Position numbers and translations under genes: made by a program
From: Cutibacterium namnetense
GTDB taxonomy: Bacteria; Actinomycetota; Actinomycetes; Propionibacteriales; Propionibacteriaceae
DNA length: 64,000 bases
Assembly (NCBI RefSeq): GCF_001642025.1
Contig: NZ_LWHO01000002.1
Span: 62,001 to 126,000, forward strand
Direction: 5' to 3'
Part shown: one piece after another, positions 54,401 to 63,230 of the stretch
How positions within the stretch are numbered: position 1 is the stretch's first letter
Layout: the number at the start of each line of letters is the position of its first letter
The notes under the pieces: generated by a model
The model's input: only the letters and a program-made list of their open reading frames with translations
Database searches by the model: none
What the model was told of the DNA's origin: nothing

Positions 54401-55180
54401 GAATCTAAGACGGGATGTCATCTGGCAGATCTGGCTGAGGGGTCGGAGGAAAAGCGTGTTAGTTTCCGAATGACCCAGCAATCTCCAGTGCCAGTGATCA
54501 CGTCACCGGAGTGGTCCGGCTCAGAGACGGGCGGGCGGAGATACTCTGCTTTTACTATTAATACTGAGCGTGGAAAACCATGGCACACGCTCAGCGGGCG
54601 AATGCATTTTTTCCTTGACCATGACTGGATGATTGATGCGGGCGAGCAATTACCTATATATCGTCCACCCCTTGATATGCGGGCCGCATATGGTGAGCCG
54701 GCGCTAGGCCCGGATGGCGAGAAGGCCATCGCGCTAAGGTATTTGACGGTGCACAATAAATGGTCAATCCATTCCGAGTACCAGGATAATCTGTTCATGC
54801 TCAGTCTTGGACGAGGTGGTCCGCAAGCGTGGCTCAGCGAGAATGACGCTCGCAGTATTGGGGTTGCCGACAACGATTGGGTCGAGTTCACCAATGCCAA
54901 CGGTGTGTTTGTTGCCCGTGCGGTGGTCACCTCGAAGTTACCGGACGGAGTGGCTTACGTGCAGCACGCTCAGGAACGTACAGTCGGCGTTCCGAAGTCC
55001 GAAGCGACTGGCAAACGCGGTGGGATTCACAACTCGGTCACTCGAATACTGCTGAAACCGACACACTTGATCGGCGGCTATGCCCAGCTGTCCTATGCAT
55101 TTAACTACCTTGGTCCGACCGGTGTGCAGCGAGACATCATCTCGACCGTCCGACGCCGTTCACAGGAGGTGCAGTACTGA
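51461..55180 (+). CDS. narG: Respiratory nitrate reductase alpha subunit
   Basis: A 1239-aa molybdenum enzyme reducing nitrate to nitrite with quinol electrons. The N-terminal FS0 cluster region reads HGVNCTGSCSWQVYV, with the His-first ligand typical of NarG, and the Mo-site neighbourhood includes YADLPVASPQVFGDQTDVPES, cited in two parts. Length and order match membrane-bound NarG. GGGGAGG lies seven bases before the ATG at 51461. narH, narJ and narI follow with touching or overlapping ends. The sequence shows no twin-arginine signal, as expected for cytoplasm-facing NarG. Confidence 0.96.
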   Translation: MGEPVTDGKASDALLKLGKHFTRWQTTDDNRAVFREGGRAGDAFYRNRWSHDKVVRSTHGVNCTGSCSWQVYVRDGLITWESQATDYPTTGPDRPEYEPRGCPRGAAFSWYTYSPTRVRYPYVRSVLLEMYRDAKARLGDPVEAFHEISTTPEKRRRYQQARGKGGLVRVSWDEALEIAAASYVNTIKYYGPDRCVSFSPIPAMSIVSHAIGTRFNHLIGGAMASFYDWYADLPVASPQVFGDQTDVPESGDWWDATYLMMWGSNVPVTRTPDAHWMSEVRYRGTKVVTVSPDYADNVKFADDWLPAQAGTDAALAMAMGHVILKENFVDRKTEYFDSYVKRNTDLAMLVTLVEHPDGHGLTAGKFVTEADLGEGASAGNGDDAARFKTVMWDTATASPVVPNGSMGFRYGDQAGRRWNLELGDVEPALSMMETEDSYGVEVALPCFEDPCGAGSIIHRGVPARQINGQLVTTVFDLMLAQYGVGRDGLPGQWPESYDDPRAPYTPAWQAEITSVPPAQCIKTAREFAKNSAESKGRSMIIIGAGICHWYHADVTYRSIIALLMMTGCIGRNGGGWAHYVGQEKCRPMTGWFSMANAMDWARPARTVNGTSYWYMHTDQWRTDGNSTELVKSPLAVGGMRPQHTADALAQSARMGWMPFYPQFDRNPLDVADEAQAAVDRGEFPDVTSYVTAKLESGELHSAIEDVDASQNWPRTMILWRSNFFGSSAKGGEYFQKYLLGTHNNVLGMEQPGERRPDEIAWHDRAPEGKLDLLITADFRMTSSTLLSDVVFPAATWYEKHDINTTDMHPYVHAFSAAIDPPWEARTDFQLFNDLARAISQLGATHLGKRRDVVAVPLQHDTLGEVKQPGGHAVDWKREGVPASPGVNMPALAVVERDYGAIADKLATVGPLADELGFTVKNVHYDVREQVQQLAASHGVFPSGPAAGRPAVDTDQRMAEAILSFSGTTNGKLAVSGFRDLESKTGCHLADLAEGSEEKRVSFRMTQQSPVPVITSPEWSGSETGGRRYSAFTINTERGKPWHTLSGRMHFFLDHDWMIDAGEQLPIYRPPLDMRAAYGEPALGPDGEKAIALRYLTVHNKWSIHSEYQDNLFMLSLGRGGPQAWLSENDARSIGVADNDWVEFTNANGVFVARAVVTSKLPDGVAYVQHAQERTVGVPKSEATGKRGGIHNSVTRILLKPTHLIGGYAQLSYAFNYLGPTGVQRDIISTVRRRSQEVQY

Positions 55181-56784
55181 TGGCCACCGTGACGCCCCAT
55201 AAGAGACGGCGCCGAGTGATGGCGCAGATGACCATGGTCATGAACCTTGACAAGTGCATTGGATGCCACACCTGTTCGGTGACCTGCAAGCAGGCGTGGA
55301 CCAACCGGGCGGGCACTGAATACGTGTGGTTCAACAATGTCGAGACCCGACCGGGGCAGGGGTATCCGCGTGCGTACGAAGACCAGGATCGCTGGCGTGG
55401 AGGATGGGTGCGTACGCCATCGGGGAAGTTGAAGCTCCGTTCGGGGAACCGAATTCAGAAGCTGCTCGGCATCTTCGCCTCGCCGCGACAGCCCGGCATT
55501 GACGATTACTATGAGCCGTGGACCTACGACTATGAGAATCTGACCCGTGCGCCATTGGGAGATGATTTTCCTGTGGCGCGCCCAAAATCACTGATTACGG
55601 GCGAGGACATCGACATCAAGGCATCGTCCAACTGGGATGATGCCTTGGGAGGTAGTGCAGCGACTGAGGCTAATGATCCGATCTTGGTGAAGCTGCGCGA
55701 GCAGGCAAATAAACGTATCAAACTGAGTTTTGAGCGTAACTTCATGTTTTTCCTGCCTCGTATATGTGAGCATTGCCTCAACCCGTCGTGCATGGCTTCC
55801 TGCCCGTCCGGCGCTATTTACAAGCGTTCAGAGGACGGAATTGTTCTCGTCGATCAGGATCGCTGCCGCGGGTGGCGTCAATGCATCACGGGCTGCCCAT
55901 ACAAGAAAATCTACTTCAACCACCGCACCGGTAAAGCGGAGAAATGCACCCTCTGTTATCCGCGCCTGGAAGAAGGAATTCCGACCGTATGTGCTGAGAC
56001 CTGTGTCGGGCGTCTGCGATACCTGGGTGTGGTGCTTTATGATCCCGATCAGGTCGGTGCCGCTGCGGCTGTTGAGAGCGAGCAGGATCTCTATCCGGCT
56101 CAACTGGATTTGCTACTTGATCCCACGGACCCTGACGTCATCCAGGATGCGCGCGCCAGTGGGATTCCACAAGACTGGCTCGAAGCAGCTGTGAAATCGC
56201 CGGTGTATGCGCTGATCAAGCATTTCAGGGTGGCGCTGCCTCTCCATCCTGAATATCGCACGATGCCGATGGTTTGGTATATCCCGCCCCTATCCCCGGT
56301 TGTGGAGCTGCTCAGTGAGCAGGGTCACGATGGTGAAGCAGCGGGCAACCTGTTTGGCGCCATCGACGCATTGCGCATCCCGGTGGACTACTTGGCTGAA
56401 CTGTTCACAGCGGGGAATGTCGACGCGGTGACAGCGACGCTGCAGCGTCTGGCTGCGATGCGGTCATACATGCGTGACGTCACGTTGGGCAACGAGCGGC
56501 AGCCCGACATAGCGCGTGCAGTGGGCATGGAGCCTGCTGCGGTTGAGCAGATGTACCGGTTGCTCGCTATCGCTAAGTACGACGAGCGTTACGTGATTCC
56601 CAAGGCCCACCGGGAGGGGTGCGACGAGCCTCATGGCATGGGCTGTTCCCTGGACGTCGATGGCGGTCCGGGGATGCAGAATGCAGGGTTCTGCGGCTCG
56701 AACCGCAGATATCCGGTGCCGGTGTCGATAGAGAGTTTCGCGGCGAGCCAGGCCAGACGTGACGGGGGAGAACACGCCACATGA
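55180..56784 (+). CDS. narH: Respiratory nitrate reductase beta subunit
   Basis: A 534-aa iron-sulfur subunit passing electrons from NarI to NarG. The four cluster motifs are visible: CIGCHTCSVTCKQAW, CEHCLNPSCMASCPSGA, CRGWRQCITGCPYK (with the Trp of the 3Fe-4S cluster) and CTLCYPRLEEGIPTVCAETC. It starts at the narG stop (TGATG), with AGGAGG about ten bases upstream, and overlaps narJ by four bases. Confidence 0.96.
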   Translation: MATVTPHKRRRRVMAQMTMVMNLDKCIGCHTCSVTCKQAWTNRAGTEYVWFNNVETRPGQGYPRAYEDQDRWRGGWVRTPSGKLKLRSGNRIQKLLGIFASPRQPGIDDYYEPWTYDYENLTRAPLGDDFPVARPKSLITGEDIDIKASSNWDDALGGSAATEANDPILVKLREQANKRIKLSFERNFMFFLPRICEHCLNPSCMASCPSGAIYKRSEDGIVLVDQDRCRGWRQCITGCPYKKIYFNHRTGKAEKCTLCYPRLEEGIPTVCAETCVGRLRYLGVVLYDPDQVGAAAAVESEQDLYPAQLDLLLDPTDPDVIQDARASGIPQDWLEAAVKSPVYALIKHFRVALPLHPEYRTMPMVWYIPPLSPVVELLSEQGHDGEAAGNLFGAIDALRIPVDYLAELFTAGNVDAVTATLQRLAAMRSYMRDVTLGNERQPDIARAVGMEPAAVEQMYRLLAIAKYDERYVIPKAHREGCDEPHGMGCSLDVDGGPGMQNAGFCGSNRRYPVPVSIESFAASQARRDGGEHAT

Positions 56785-57419
56785 GCCGGATCAACATTGT
56801 TCTCCAGTCGGCTTCGCTGTTGCTGGAATACCCCGACGAGCGCCTCCTCGACCGGTTGAACCTCATCGAGGCTGCCCTTACCGAGGTCGGCGCGACCAGT
56901 CGGTTCGGCCCTCTGTTGCAGCATCTGCGCGGCAAATCCCTGATGGATCTGCAGGCTTTTCATTCTCAAGAATTCGATCTGTCGCGTCGTCACGTACTGC
57001 ACCTGACGTACTGGACATCCGGTGACACGCGCCGGCGAGGAGAGGAACTCGCGCACATCAAGCAGGTGTACCGGGAATCGGGTTTTCAGGTGAGCTTGAA
57101 CGGAGAGCTTCCTGACTATCTGCCGTTGATGCTGGAGTATGCGGCTGTCGCTGACCTGAAGCGTGGTTGCCAGTTGCTTCATGCTCACCGTGCTTCCCTC
57201 GAGCTGTTGAGGCTAGCGCTGAAACGTGACCAGCTACCCCATGAATGCGCGGTCGAGGCGGTCTGCGTCGAGCTTGGCGGTCCATCGCCGCAGACGGTCG
57301 AGCAGGTGAAGTCATTGGTGGCTGGGCCACCCTCCGAGACCGTTGGCATGAGAACGGTCATGCTGCCGTATCCGAGTTTCCGTCGCCAGGCTGGGGACAC
57401 GCACCGTACCGAGGTTTGA
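56781..57419 (+). CDS. narJ: Nitrate reductase Mo-cofactor assembly chaperone
   Basis: A 212-aa all-helical TorD/NarJ-family chaperone that binds NarG until the cofactor is inserted. LLLEYPDERLLDRLNLIEAA and SRRHVLHLTYWTSGDTRRRG are typical NarJ segments. It lies between narH and narI with overlaps on both sides. Confidence 0.92.
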   Translation: MSRINIVLQSASLLLEYPDERLLDRLNLIEAALTEVGATSRFGPLLQHLRGKSLMDLQAFHSQEFDLSRRHVLHLTYWTSGDTRRRGEELAHIKQVYRESGFQVSLNGELPDYLPLMLEYAAVADLKRGCQLLHAHRASLELLRLALKRDQLPHECAVEAVCVELGGPSPQTVEQVKSLVAGPPSETVGMRTVMLPYPSFRRQAGDTHRTEV

Positions 57420-58177
57420 TGATGAAGTATGTTCTCTGGGCGGCATCGCCTTATGTATGTTTTGTCGTGCTCGTTGGTGGCCTGATCTGGCGTCGTCGTT
57501 ACGATCAGTTTGGGTGGACTTCTCGGTCGTCATCGCTGTACGAGTCCAAGGTTCTCAAGATTGCCTCGCCGGTGTTTCACTACGCCTTGCTTGCTGTGCT
57601 CCTGGGGCATGTGGTGGGGCTGGCGGTGCCCATATCGTTCACGGATTCAATCGGGATCAGCAACCATACCTATCACGAGTTCGCCGTCCTCATCGGAGGG
57701 CCGATCGGGGGCATTATGATCATCGCCCTCGGGGGTTTGATCATCCGTAGACGACGTAACCGTTCGGTATTTCGGGCTACTACCGCCAATGACAAGGTCA
57801 TGTTCGTTGTGCTCGGTGCAGTGGTACTGATGGGCTTAGCTGCGACCTGTACCGGGGGACACTACCTCAACGGTAGTGAGCACAACTATCGGGAGACCGT
57901 GTCGGTCTGGTTCCGATCCTTGTTCACCTTGCAGCCGAATGTTCGCGCCATGGCTGATGCGGCATGGCAGTTCCAAGTACACGTGGTCATGGCAATGATC
58001 CTTATCGCGGCAATCCCCTTCACACGTCTGGTGCACGCTTTCGCAGCGCCGCTGCACTATCTGTTCCGCCCGTACGTCGTTTACCGCTCGCGGGACATGA
58101 TCGATGCTCACACGCGCACTGCAGCTGGCCGCGGCTGGGATGCTGTCGGAACCCAGGACAACGTTCGTAGTCGGTGA
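57419..58177 (+). CDS. narI: Respiratory nitrate reductase gamma subunit
   Basis: A 252-aa cytochrome b membrane subunit. About five helices are visible, with the heme-ligand His residues in FHYALLAVLLGHVVG and in WQFQVHVVMAMILIAAIPFTR, cited here in part. It takes electrons from quinol and anchors NarGH. The start at 57419 overlaps the narJ stop; a far longer open frame upstream is narJ read in another frame. Confidence 0.93.
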   Translation: MMKYVLWAASPYVCFVVLVGGLIWRRRYDQFGWTSRSSSLYESKVLKIASPVFHYALLAVLLGHVVGLAVPISFTDSIGISNHTYHEFAVLIGGPIGGIMIIALGGLIIRRRRNRSVFRATTANDKVMFVVLGAVVLMGLAATCTGGHYLNGSEHNYRETVSVWFRSLFTLQPNVRAMADAAWQFQVHVVMAMILIAAIPFTRLVHAFAAPLHYLFRPYVVYRSRDMIDAHTRTAAGRGWDAVGTQDNVRSR

Positions 58178-58216
58178 ACTCTATTTTCTTACCACCGCCA
58201 TATGGAAAGGACTTTG

Positions 58217-59594
58217 ATGGCAGTGCACAGTGAAGGTGACTGGTTGGTCGCCTGGGACGCTGAGGACCCCAAACTCTGGGACAAGAGCCTCGCTTGGAAA
58301 ACTCTGGTCATCACTACGTTTAACATGACGTTCTGTTTTGTGGCGTGGTTCCTTCCCAGCGCCATGGTCCCCAAGCTCAACGGGCTCGGTTTTGGGTTCA
58401 GCAAGACTCAGCTGTACTGGCTGGCATCGATCCCGGGCTTGTCTGGTGGAATCATGCGCTTAGTGTGGATGGTTCTTCCCCCCCATCCTTGGTACGCGCA
58501 AGATGGTCACCTCTACCATGGCACTGATTCTTGTGCCTATGGTTGGTTGGGGCATCGCCATTCAAGACAACTCCACGCCCTTCGCGGTATTGATGATTCT
58601 GGGATTTCTCGCTGGCATCGGCGGCGGATGTTTCTCCGGCTTCATGCCTTCGACCTCGTATTTCTTTCCCAAGCGCCTGCAAGGAACCGCGTTGGGTATC
58701 CAGGCCGGCATCGGAAACTTCGGAGTTTCGCTGGTGCAGCTGCTGACTCCCTGGCTCATCGGTTTCGGCATGTTTGGAATGTTTGGTGCGGCCCAAAATT
58801 TCAAGACTCCGTCCGGAAACACGCGGCTGGTGCACTACCAGACCGCTGCATTCATCTATGTTCCTGTCATCATCATTGGCCTGATCCTGGCATGGTTCAT
58901 GCTGCGCTCCGTCCCTATCAAGGCTAATATTCGTCAGCAGTTCGATATATTTGGCAACCAAGATACATGGTGGATGACCGTGCTCTACATCATGACTTTC
59001 GGTACCTTTTCGGGGTTATCCGCCCAGTTTGGGCTGCTCATGGCTAATTTGTACGGCACGGGAAACTCGGCGATTATCAATGCGTCAGGTAAAGTATTGA
59101 TTTCCCGGTATAAGCTACCGGACCCGGTGAGCATAGTTTTCTGGGGACCGCTCATTGGTGCTGCCACTCGTGTGATCTTCTCGCCCCTGACGGATCGAAT
59201 GGGTGGTGCGGTCTGGACGTTCATCTCCGCTATCACAACCGCCATTGCAGTGGCGTTTACGATTCCGTATCTGACCCCCGACGTTTCCAGCGCCGCCACG
59301 TTATCGCATGATTTCAAGATGTTCGTCACGGGAATGCTGGTGATCTTCTTCACGACTGGCATCGGAAACGCGTCGACCTTCAAGCAGATGCCGATGATTT
59401 TCGAGAAGCGTCAGGCCGGTGGAGTGATTGGCTGGACTGCGGCCATCGCGGCCTTCGGTCCGTTCTTGTTCGGTATTGCTCTGACCTTGATGGCCCCTAC
59501 CACCTTCTACATCATCGGTGTGGTCTGGGCCATTGGTTGTGCGGTCATCACGTGGGTTCGCTACGCGCGCCCGGGCGCCCCGAGGCCGAGCTGA
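58217..59594 (+). pseudogene. narK: Nitrate/nitrite transporter NarK, frameshifted at a poly-C tract
   Basis: The first 87 codons (to 58478) read as NarK: a polar start, then FNMTFCFVAWFLPSAMVPKL and PGLSGGIMRLVWMVLPP. The frame then breaks at seven C (58478-58484). The rest continues in another frame from about 58485 (ILGTRKMVTSTMALI) to 59594, with GFLAGIGGGCFSGFMPSTSYF typical of NarK. Removing one C joins both parts to about 458 residues. It could be a pseudogene, a phase-variable slipped-strand switch or a sequencing error. AAAGGA precedes the start at 58217. Confidence 0.85.
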
Positions 59595-60020
59595 ATGAGC
59601 TCAGTGCAGATCCACACGGAGATCACCTCCAGCCCGCTTAACCTGACTGCGATTCGACAGTGGGTTGGCGATCCGGCTGCGGGTGCGGTGGTGACGTTCG
59701 AAGGGGTGGTGCGTGATCATGACCACGGAGTCGGTGTCACCGGCATCACGTACAGTGCCCACCCCTCGGCGACCGACACGTTGGCACGGGTGGTGGCTCA
59801 CTTCGCCGAGTGTGAAGGTATACGCGCCATCGCGGTTGAGCATCGCGTGGGGCAACTGATAGTGGGCGACGTTGCCTTGGCGTTGGCGGTGGCAGGTGAG
59901 CATCGAAGGGAGGCCTTCACGTGTGCGATGGAGATTATTGACGCAGTGAAGGCGGAGGTCCCAATATGGAAGCAGCAGTTTCTGCTCGAGGGCGGTTATG
60001 AGTGGGGCGGGTTGCCATGA
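59595..60020 (+). CDS. moaE: Molybdopterin synthase large (catalytic) subunit
   Basis: A 141-aa protein with FEGVVRDHDHGVGVTGITYSAH and EHRVGQLIVGDVALALAVAG, and the Lys of the active site in VPIWKQQFLLEGGYEW. It joins two sulfurs to cPMP with MoaD. It starts immediately after the narK stop and overlaps the MoeB-like gene. Confidence 0.93.
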   Translation: MSSVQIHTEITSSPLNLTAIRQWVGDPAAGAVVTFEGVVRDHDHGVGVTGITYSAHPSATDTLARVVAHFAECEGIRAIAVEHRVGQLIVGDVALALAVAGEHRREAFTCAMEIIDAVKAEVPIWKQQFLLEGGYEWGGLP

Positions 60021-60808
60021 CTCAGAACCAGAATGTACGGACCTTGAGCGCCTCACAACTTGAGCGTTACCGACGAAATATCGATATTCCTGGATTCGGT
60101 GAACGCGGACAGCGTGCCTTGCTGGACAGCAAGGTGCTGGTCGTCGGGGCGGGGGGCCTTGGTTCGACGGTAATACCACTGCTTGTCGGTGCCGGGGTTG
60201 GTCATGTGACCGTCACCGACGGTGACACGGTCGAAGTGGGAAACCTTCAACGGCAAATACTGCATCGCACAGTGGGACGCAACAAGGCCGAATCGGCGGC
60301 GGCGCAAGTGCAGGGGCTAAACGGCGATGTTACCGTGGCTGCAATTCCCCACATGCTTGACCGCGATGATCTCGACAAGCTAGTGGCAACCCACGATGTG
60401 GTTGTTGATTGCGTCGACACCTTCGGAATGAAGCTCGCTATTTCAGATGCGTGCCGACAGCGGAGGCGCCCACTGGTATGGGCCACTGTGGTGTCGATGC
60501 AAGGGCAGTGCTCAGTATTCGGCGTACCGGATGCGGAGGGGAATCTGCTGTGGCTACGCGACTTGCACCGTGAACTGCCCCCAGACTCCGATCTTCCGTT
60601 AGCCAAGGATGTCGGGGTTCTTGGCGCTGTGGTGGCACAGGTGGCTTCTGTGCAGGCCACCGAGACGATCAAGCTTCTTGCCGGCTTAGGAGACCTTCTT
60701 GTCGGGCGCGTGTGGTTCCTGGATGCCATGCGCGCGCGCAGCTTCGAGTTGCCCCTGCGCCCAGGGGTTGGACGAGTTACGCGGCACGGGATGGTGAAGG
60801 CATCGTGA
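60017..60808 (+). CDS. MoeB/ThiF-like adenylyltransferase without zinc cysteines
   Basis: A 263-aa E1-like enzyme. RYRRNIDIPGFGERGQ and VLVVGAGGLGSTVIPLL are the ATP-binding start, and GDTVEVGNLQRQILH is typical of MoeB. It would adenylate the MoaD C-terminus. The zinc-binding CxxC pairs usual in MoeB are missing: the region after VFGVPDAEGNLLWLRDL has no Cys, and the tail ends RVTRHGMVKAS. There is no rhodanese domain. ATGA overlap with moaE and GTGA overlap with moeA place it in the operon. Confidence 0.85.
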   Translation: MTQNQNVRTLSASQLERYRRNIDIPGFGERGQRALLDSKVLVVGAGGLGSTVIPLLVGAGVGHVTVTDGDTVEVGNLQRQILHRTVGRNKAESAAAQVQGLNGDVTVAAIPHMLDRDDLDKLVATHDVVVDCVDTFGMKLAISDACRQRRRPLVWATVVSMQGQCSVFGVPDAEGNLLWLRDLHRELPPDSDLPLAKDVGVLGAVVAQVASVQATETIKLLAGLGDLLVGRVWFLDAMRARSFELPLRPGVGRVTRHGMVKAS

Positions 60809-61998
60809 CGGACACCCCTGAACAGTACTTGGCACGGATACTTGAGCTGGCACGGCCGGTGGAGTCCGAAACGGTACCGTTGTGCCGGGCGCTCGGGCGA
60901 TTTCTAGCCGAGGACGTGATCGCGCCATGGCCGGTGCCTAACTTCGACAACTCGGCAATGGACGGATACGCCGTTCGCGCGGGCGATGCCGTAGCGGGGG
61001 CCAGACTTCGGGTCATTGGTGATGCCCCCGCTGGGGCCACCTGCGTTCCTGCTGTGAAGCCCGGTACTGCCGTTCGCATCATGACGGGTGCTCCGGTGCC
61101 CCCTGGTGCTGACGCTGTGGTGAAGGTGGAGGACACCGACCAGGATCCGGGGCCGGGCGCGTTGCCCGCCACGGTGAAAATCGTTCATCGAGTTGCGTCG
61201 GGCCAAAATATTCGTAGCGCGGGGGAGGACATTTCCGCCGGGGCTAGGGCATTGGGAGCAGGGTTGCGCATTACTCCAGCCGTCATCGCCTCCTTGGCGT
61301 CCCTTGGGGTGGCTGACGTGGCGGTTCGAATCCGTCCGCGCGTGGGCATCATGACGACCGGCACCGAGCTCGTCGAAGTTGGTGCGTCACTGGGGGTTGG
61401 TCAGATCCCAGACTCCAACTTGCACATGACCGCAGCTTTGGCGACCGCGTGGGGTGCCGACGTCGTCGGGTGCATGCATGTTCCAGACAGTCCGGACATT
61501 TTTCGCGCGACATGCACCGACTTGGCACAGCAGTCTGACGTTCTGGTCACATCTGGGGGAGTCTCAGCGGGTGCGTTCGACGTGGTCAAGGAATCGCTCG
61601 ACGACATGACTTTCACGAAGGTCGCGATGCAACCGGGCAAACCTCAAGGCTTCGGACGTTTCAAGGATACGGTGTTCCTCGGTTTCCCAGGCAATCCGGT
61701 GAGCTGTTATGTTTCCGCCCAGCTGTTCCTGCGTCCGCTGCTGCGACGGATGGCCGGTGCTGATACGAATCACACCGTCGTGCAAATACCAGCGGGTTCC
61801 AATTGGCGCAGCCCTCTGGGGCGGACGCAGTTCGTGCCGGCGATGATCATTGATGGAGCCGTGATACCTACCCACGTGCAGGCGGGCGGGTCGCATCTGG
61901 TTGCCTCGCTCGCGGCGACCACGGCGTTGGCCGTCGTACCTGCAGGACAAGACGATGTTCGCGCCGGAGATAGCCTCGACGTCATTCTGATTGACTGA
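60805..61998 (+). CDS. moeA: Molybdopterin molybdenumtransferase MoeA
   Basis: A 397-aa enzyme inserting molybdate into adenylated molybdopterin. NFDNSAMDGYAVRAGDA, MTGAPVPPGADAVVKVED and VTSGGVSAGAFDVVK are MoeA motifs, and GFPGNPVSCYVSAQLFLRP lies in the C-terminal part. The start is GTG at 60805, overlapping the MoeB-like gene stop. MogA, its partner, is encoded downstream on the other strand. Confidence 0.94.
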   Translation: MTDTPEQYLARILELARPVESETVPLCRALGRFLAEDVIAPWPVPNFDNSAMDGYAVRAGDAVAGARLRVIGDAPAGATCVPAVKPGTAVRIMTGAPVPPGADAVVKVEDTDQDPGPGALPATVKIVHRVASGQNIRSAGEDISAGARALGAGLRITPAVIASLASLGVADVAVRIRPRVGIMTTGTELVEVGASLGVGQIPDSNLHMTAALATAWGADVVGCMHVPDSPDIFRATCTDLAQQSDVLVTSGGVSAGAFDVVKESLDDMTFTKVAMQPGKPQGFGRFKDTVFLGFPGNPVSCYVSAQLFLRPLLRRMAGADTNHTVVQIPAGSNWRSPLGRTQFVPAMIIDGAVIPTHVQAGGSHLVASLAATTALAVVPAGQDDVRAGDSLDVILID

Positions 61999-62002
61999 TC
62001 AC

Positions 62003-62482
62003 ATGAGCAACACTCCCTTCACCCACGTCAGCCAGACAGGCGCTGCACGCATGGTCGATGTGACCGGCAAGGAAGTCACGATCCGAGAGGCTACCGCTGA
62101 AACCGTCGTGCATTGTTCGGCACCCGTGCTGAGAGCGTTACGGGACGGAACCACCCCGAAGGGGGATGTGTTTGCTGTGGCGCGTATCAGCGGCATTAAC
62201 GCCGCCAAGAAGGTGCCTGAGCTGCTGCCCCTGGCACATGTGATCGGTATTCATGGAGCGATCGTTGATGTGGACGTGACTGACGACGGCGTACGTATCA
62301 CGGCAACGGTTCGAGCGGCTGATCGTACCGGTGTCGAGATGGAGGCGTTGACGGCTGCAACCGTGGCTGGTCTGGCTCTGATCGACATGGTCAAGGGCGT
62401 CGACAAGATGGTCGAGATCACCTCGGCGCGGGTACTGACCAAGAGCGGTGGACGATCAGGACTGTGGCGTCGCCCGGAGTAA
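62003..62482 (+). CDS. moaC: Cyclic pyranopterin monophosphate synthase
   Basis: A 159-aa enzyme acting after MoaA. The start FTHVSQTGAARMVDVTGKE and the active-site segments LLPLAHVIGIHGA and DRTGVEMEALTAATVAGLAL, then DMVKGVDK, are typical. In most MoaC proteins the active-site region reads LCHP; here LAHV is seen, a change worth noting. The start at 62003 lies five bases after the moeA stop. Confidence 0.92.
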   Translation: MSNTPFTHVSQTGAARMVDVTGKEVTIREATAETVVHCSAPVLRALRDGTTPKGDVFAVARISGINAAKKVPELLPLAHVIGIHGAIVDVDVTDDGVRITATVRAADRTGVEMEALTAATVAGLALIDMVKGVDKMVEITSARVLTKSGGRSGLWRRPE

Positions 62483-62534
62483 CGGCATCCAATGCGCCGA
62501 GTTTCTGGTGCCCAACGGCCGAACGTGGGTTGGG

Positions 62535-63038
62535 TTAGTCCATGGGATGGTCGGCGCCATCGAGCTGATCGATGATGTGCAGCAAAAGCTCTTTCAGGAC
62601 AGCCATGGCGTCCCGGGCACCGCCGCGGGAACCGGGAACATTCACCAGAACGGCCCGCGTCCCCTCATAATCGATAACTCCGGACAACCCACGTGACAAC
62701 ACAGCCTTGGGCGTCTTGGCCATGCCTGCCGCACGAATGGCCTCGGTGATTCCGGGAATCTGAAAATGCAGGAGTGGAGCGCAGGCCTCGACGGTGACGT
62801 CCCGTGGGCCGACACCCGTGCCTCCGGTAGTCAGAACTACCCGTGCGCCGGCAGCCACGGCCTTTAGAACTGCCGCACGAATGGCCTCGATGTCATCGGG
62901 AACGATGACCGGCGCATCGACCTTGAATCCAACAGCGGCCAACCCGTCGCGTAGCACAGGACCAGAGCGGTCTTCGTACACATCGCGGAACGCTCGATCC
63001 GAGCAGGTGATCACGGTCGCTGGCAGAGATGAATCCAT
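62535..63038 (-). CDS. mog: Molybdopterin adenylyltransferase (MogA/MoaB family)
   Basis: A 167-aa protein of the MPT-binding fold. VITCSDRAFRDVYEDRSGPV, VVLTTGGTGVGPRDVT and LSRGLSGV match MogA/MoaB proteins, which adenylate molybdopterin before MoeA acts. The start at 63038 is preferred to 63098. It is the only reverse-strand member of the cofactor set and is convergent with moaC. Confidence 0.9.
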   Translation of the reverse strand: MDSSLPATVITCSDRAFRDVYEDRSGPVLRDGLAAVGFKVDAPVIVPDDIEAIRAAVLKAVAAGARVVLTTGGTGVGPRDVTVEACAPLLHFQIPGITEAIRAAGMAKTPKAVLSRGLSGVIDYEGTRAVLVNVPGSRGGARDAMAVLKELLLHIIDQLDGADHPMD

Positions 63039-63230
63039 GACCGAAACTGTAGTAGGCCCGGCATTGGGATCACTCGCGGCGATGCGTCGTGTCGGCACCC
63101 CGACAGCAGGCTGCTGACTGTCCTTCCTCTACGCAATACGTGGTGGATGCCAAGCGTGCAATGTGCGGAGGACAGCCCTGGCCTAGGTCGTGGACTTCAT
63201 GGCTGTCTAATGTCGAGCTGAAAGTGTTTC

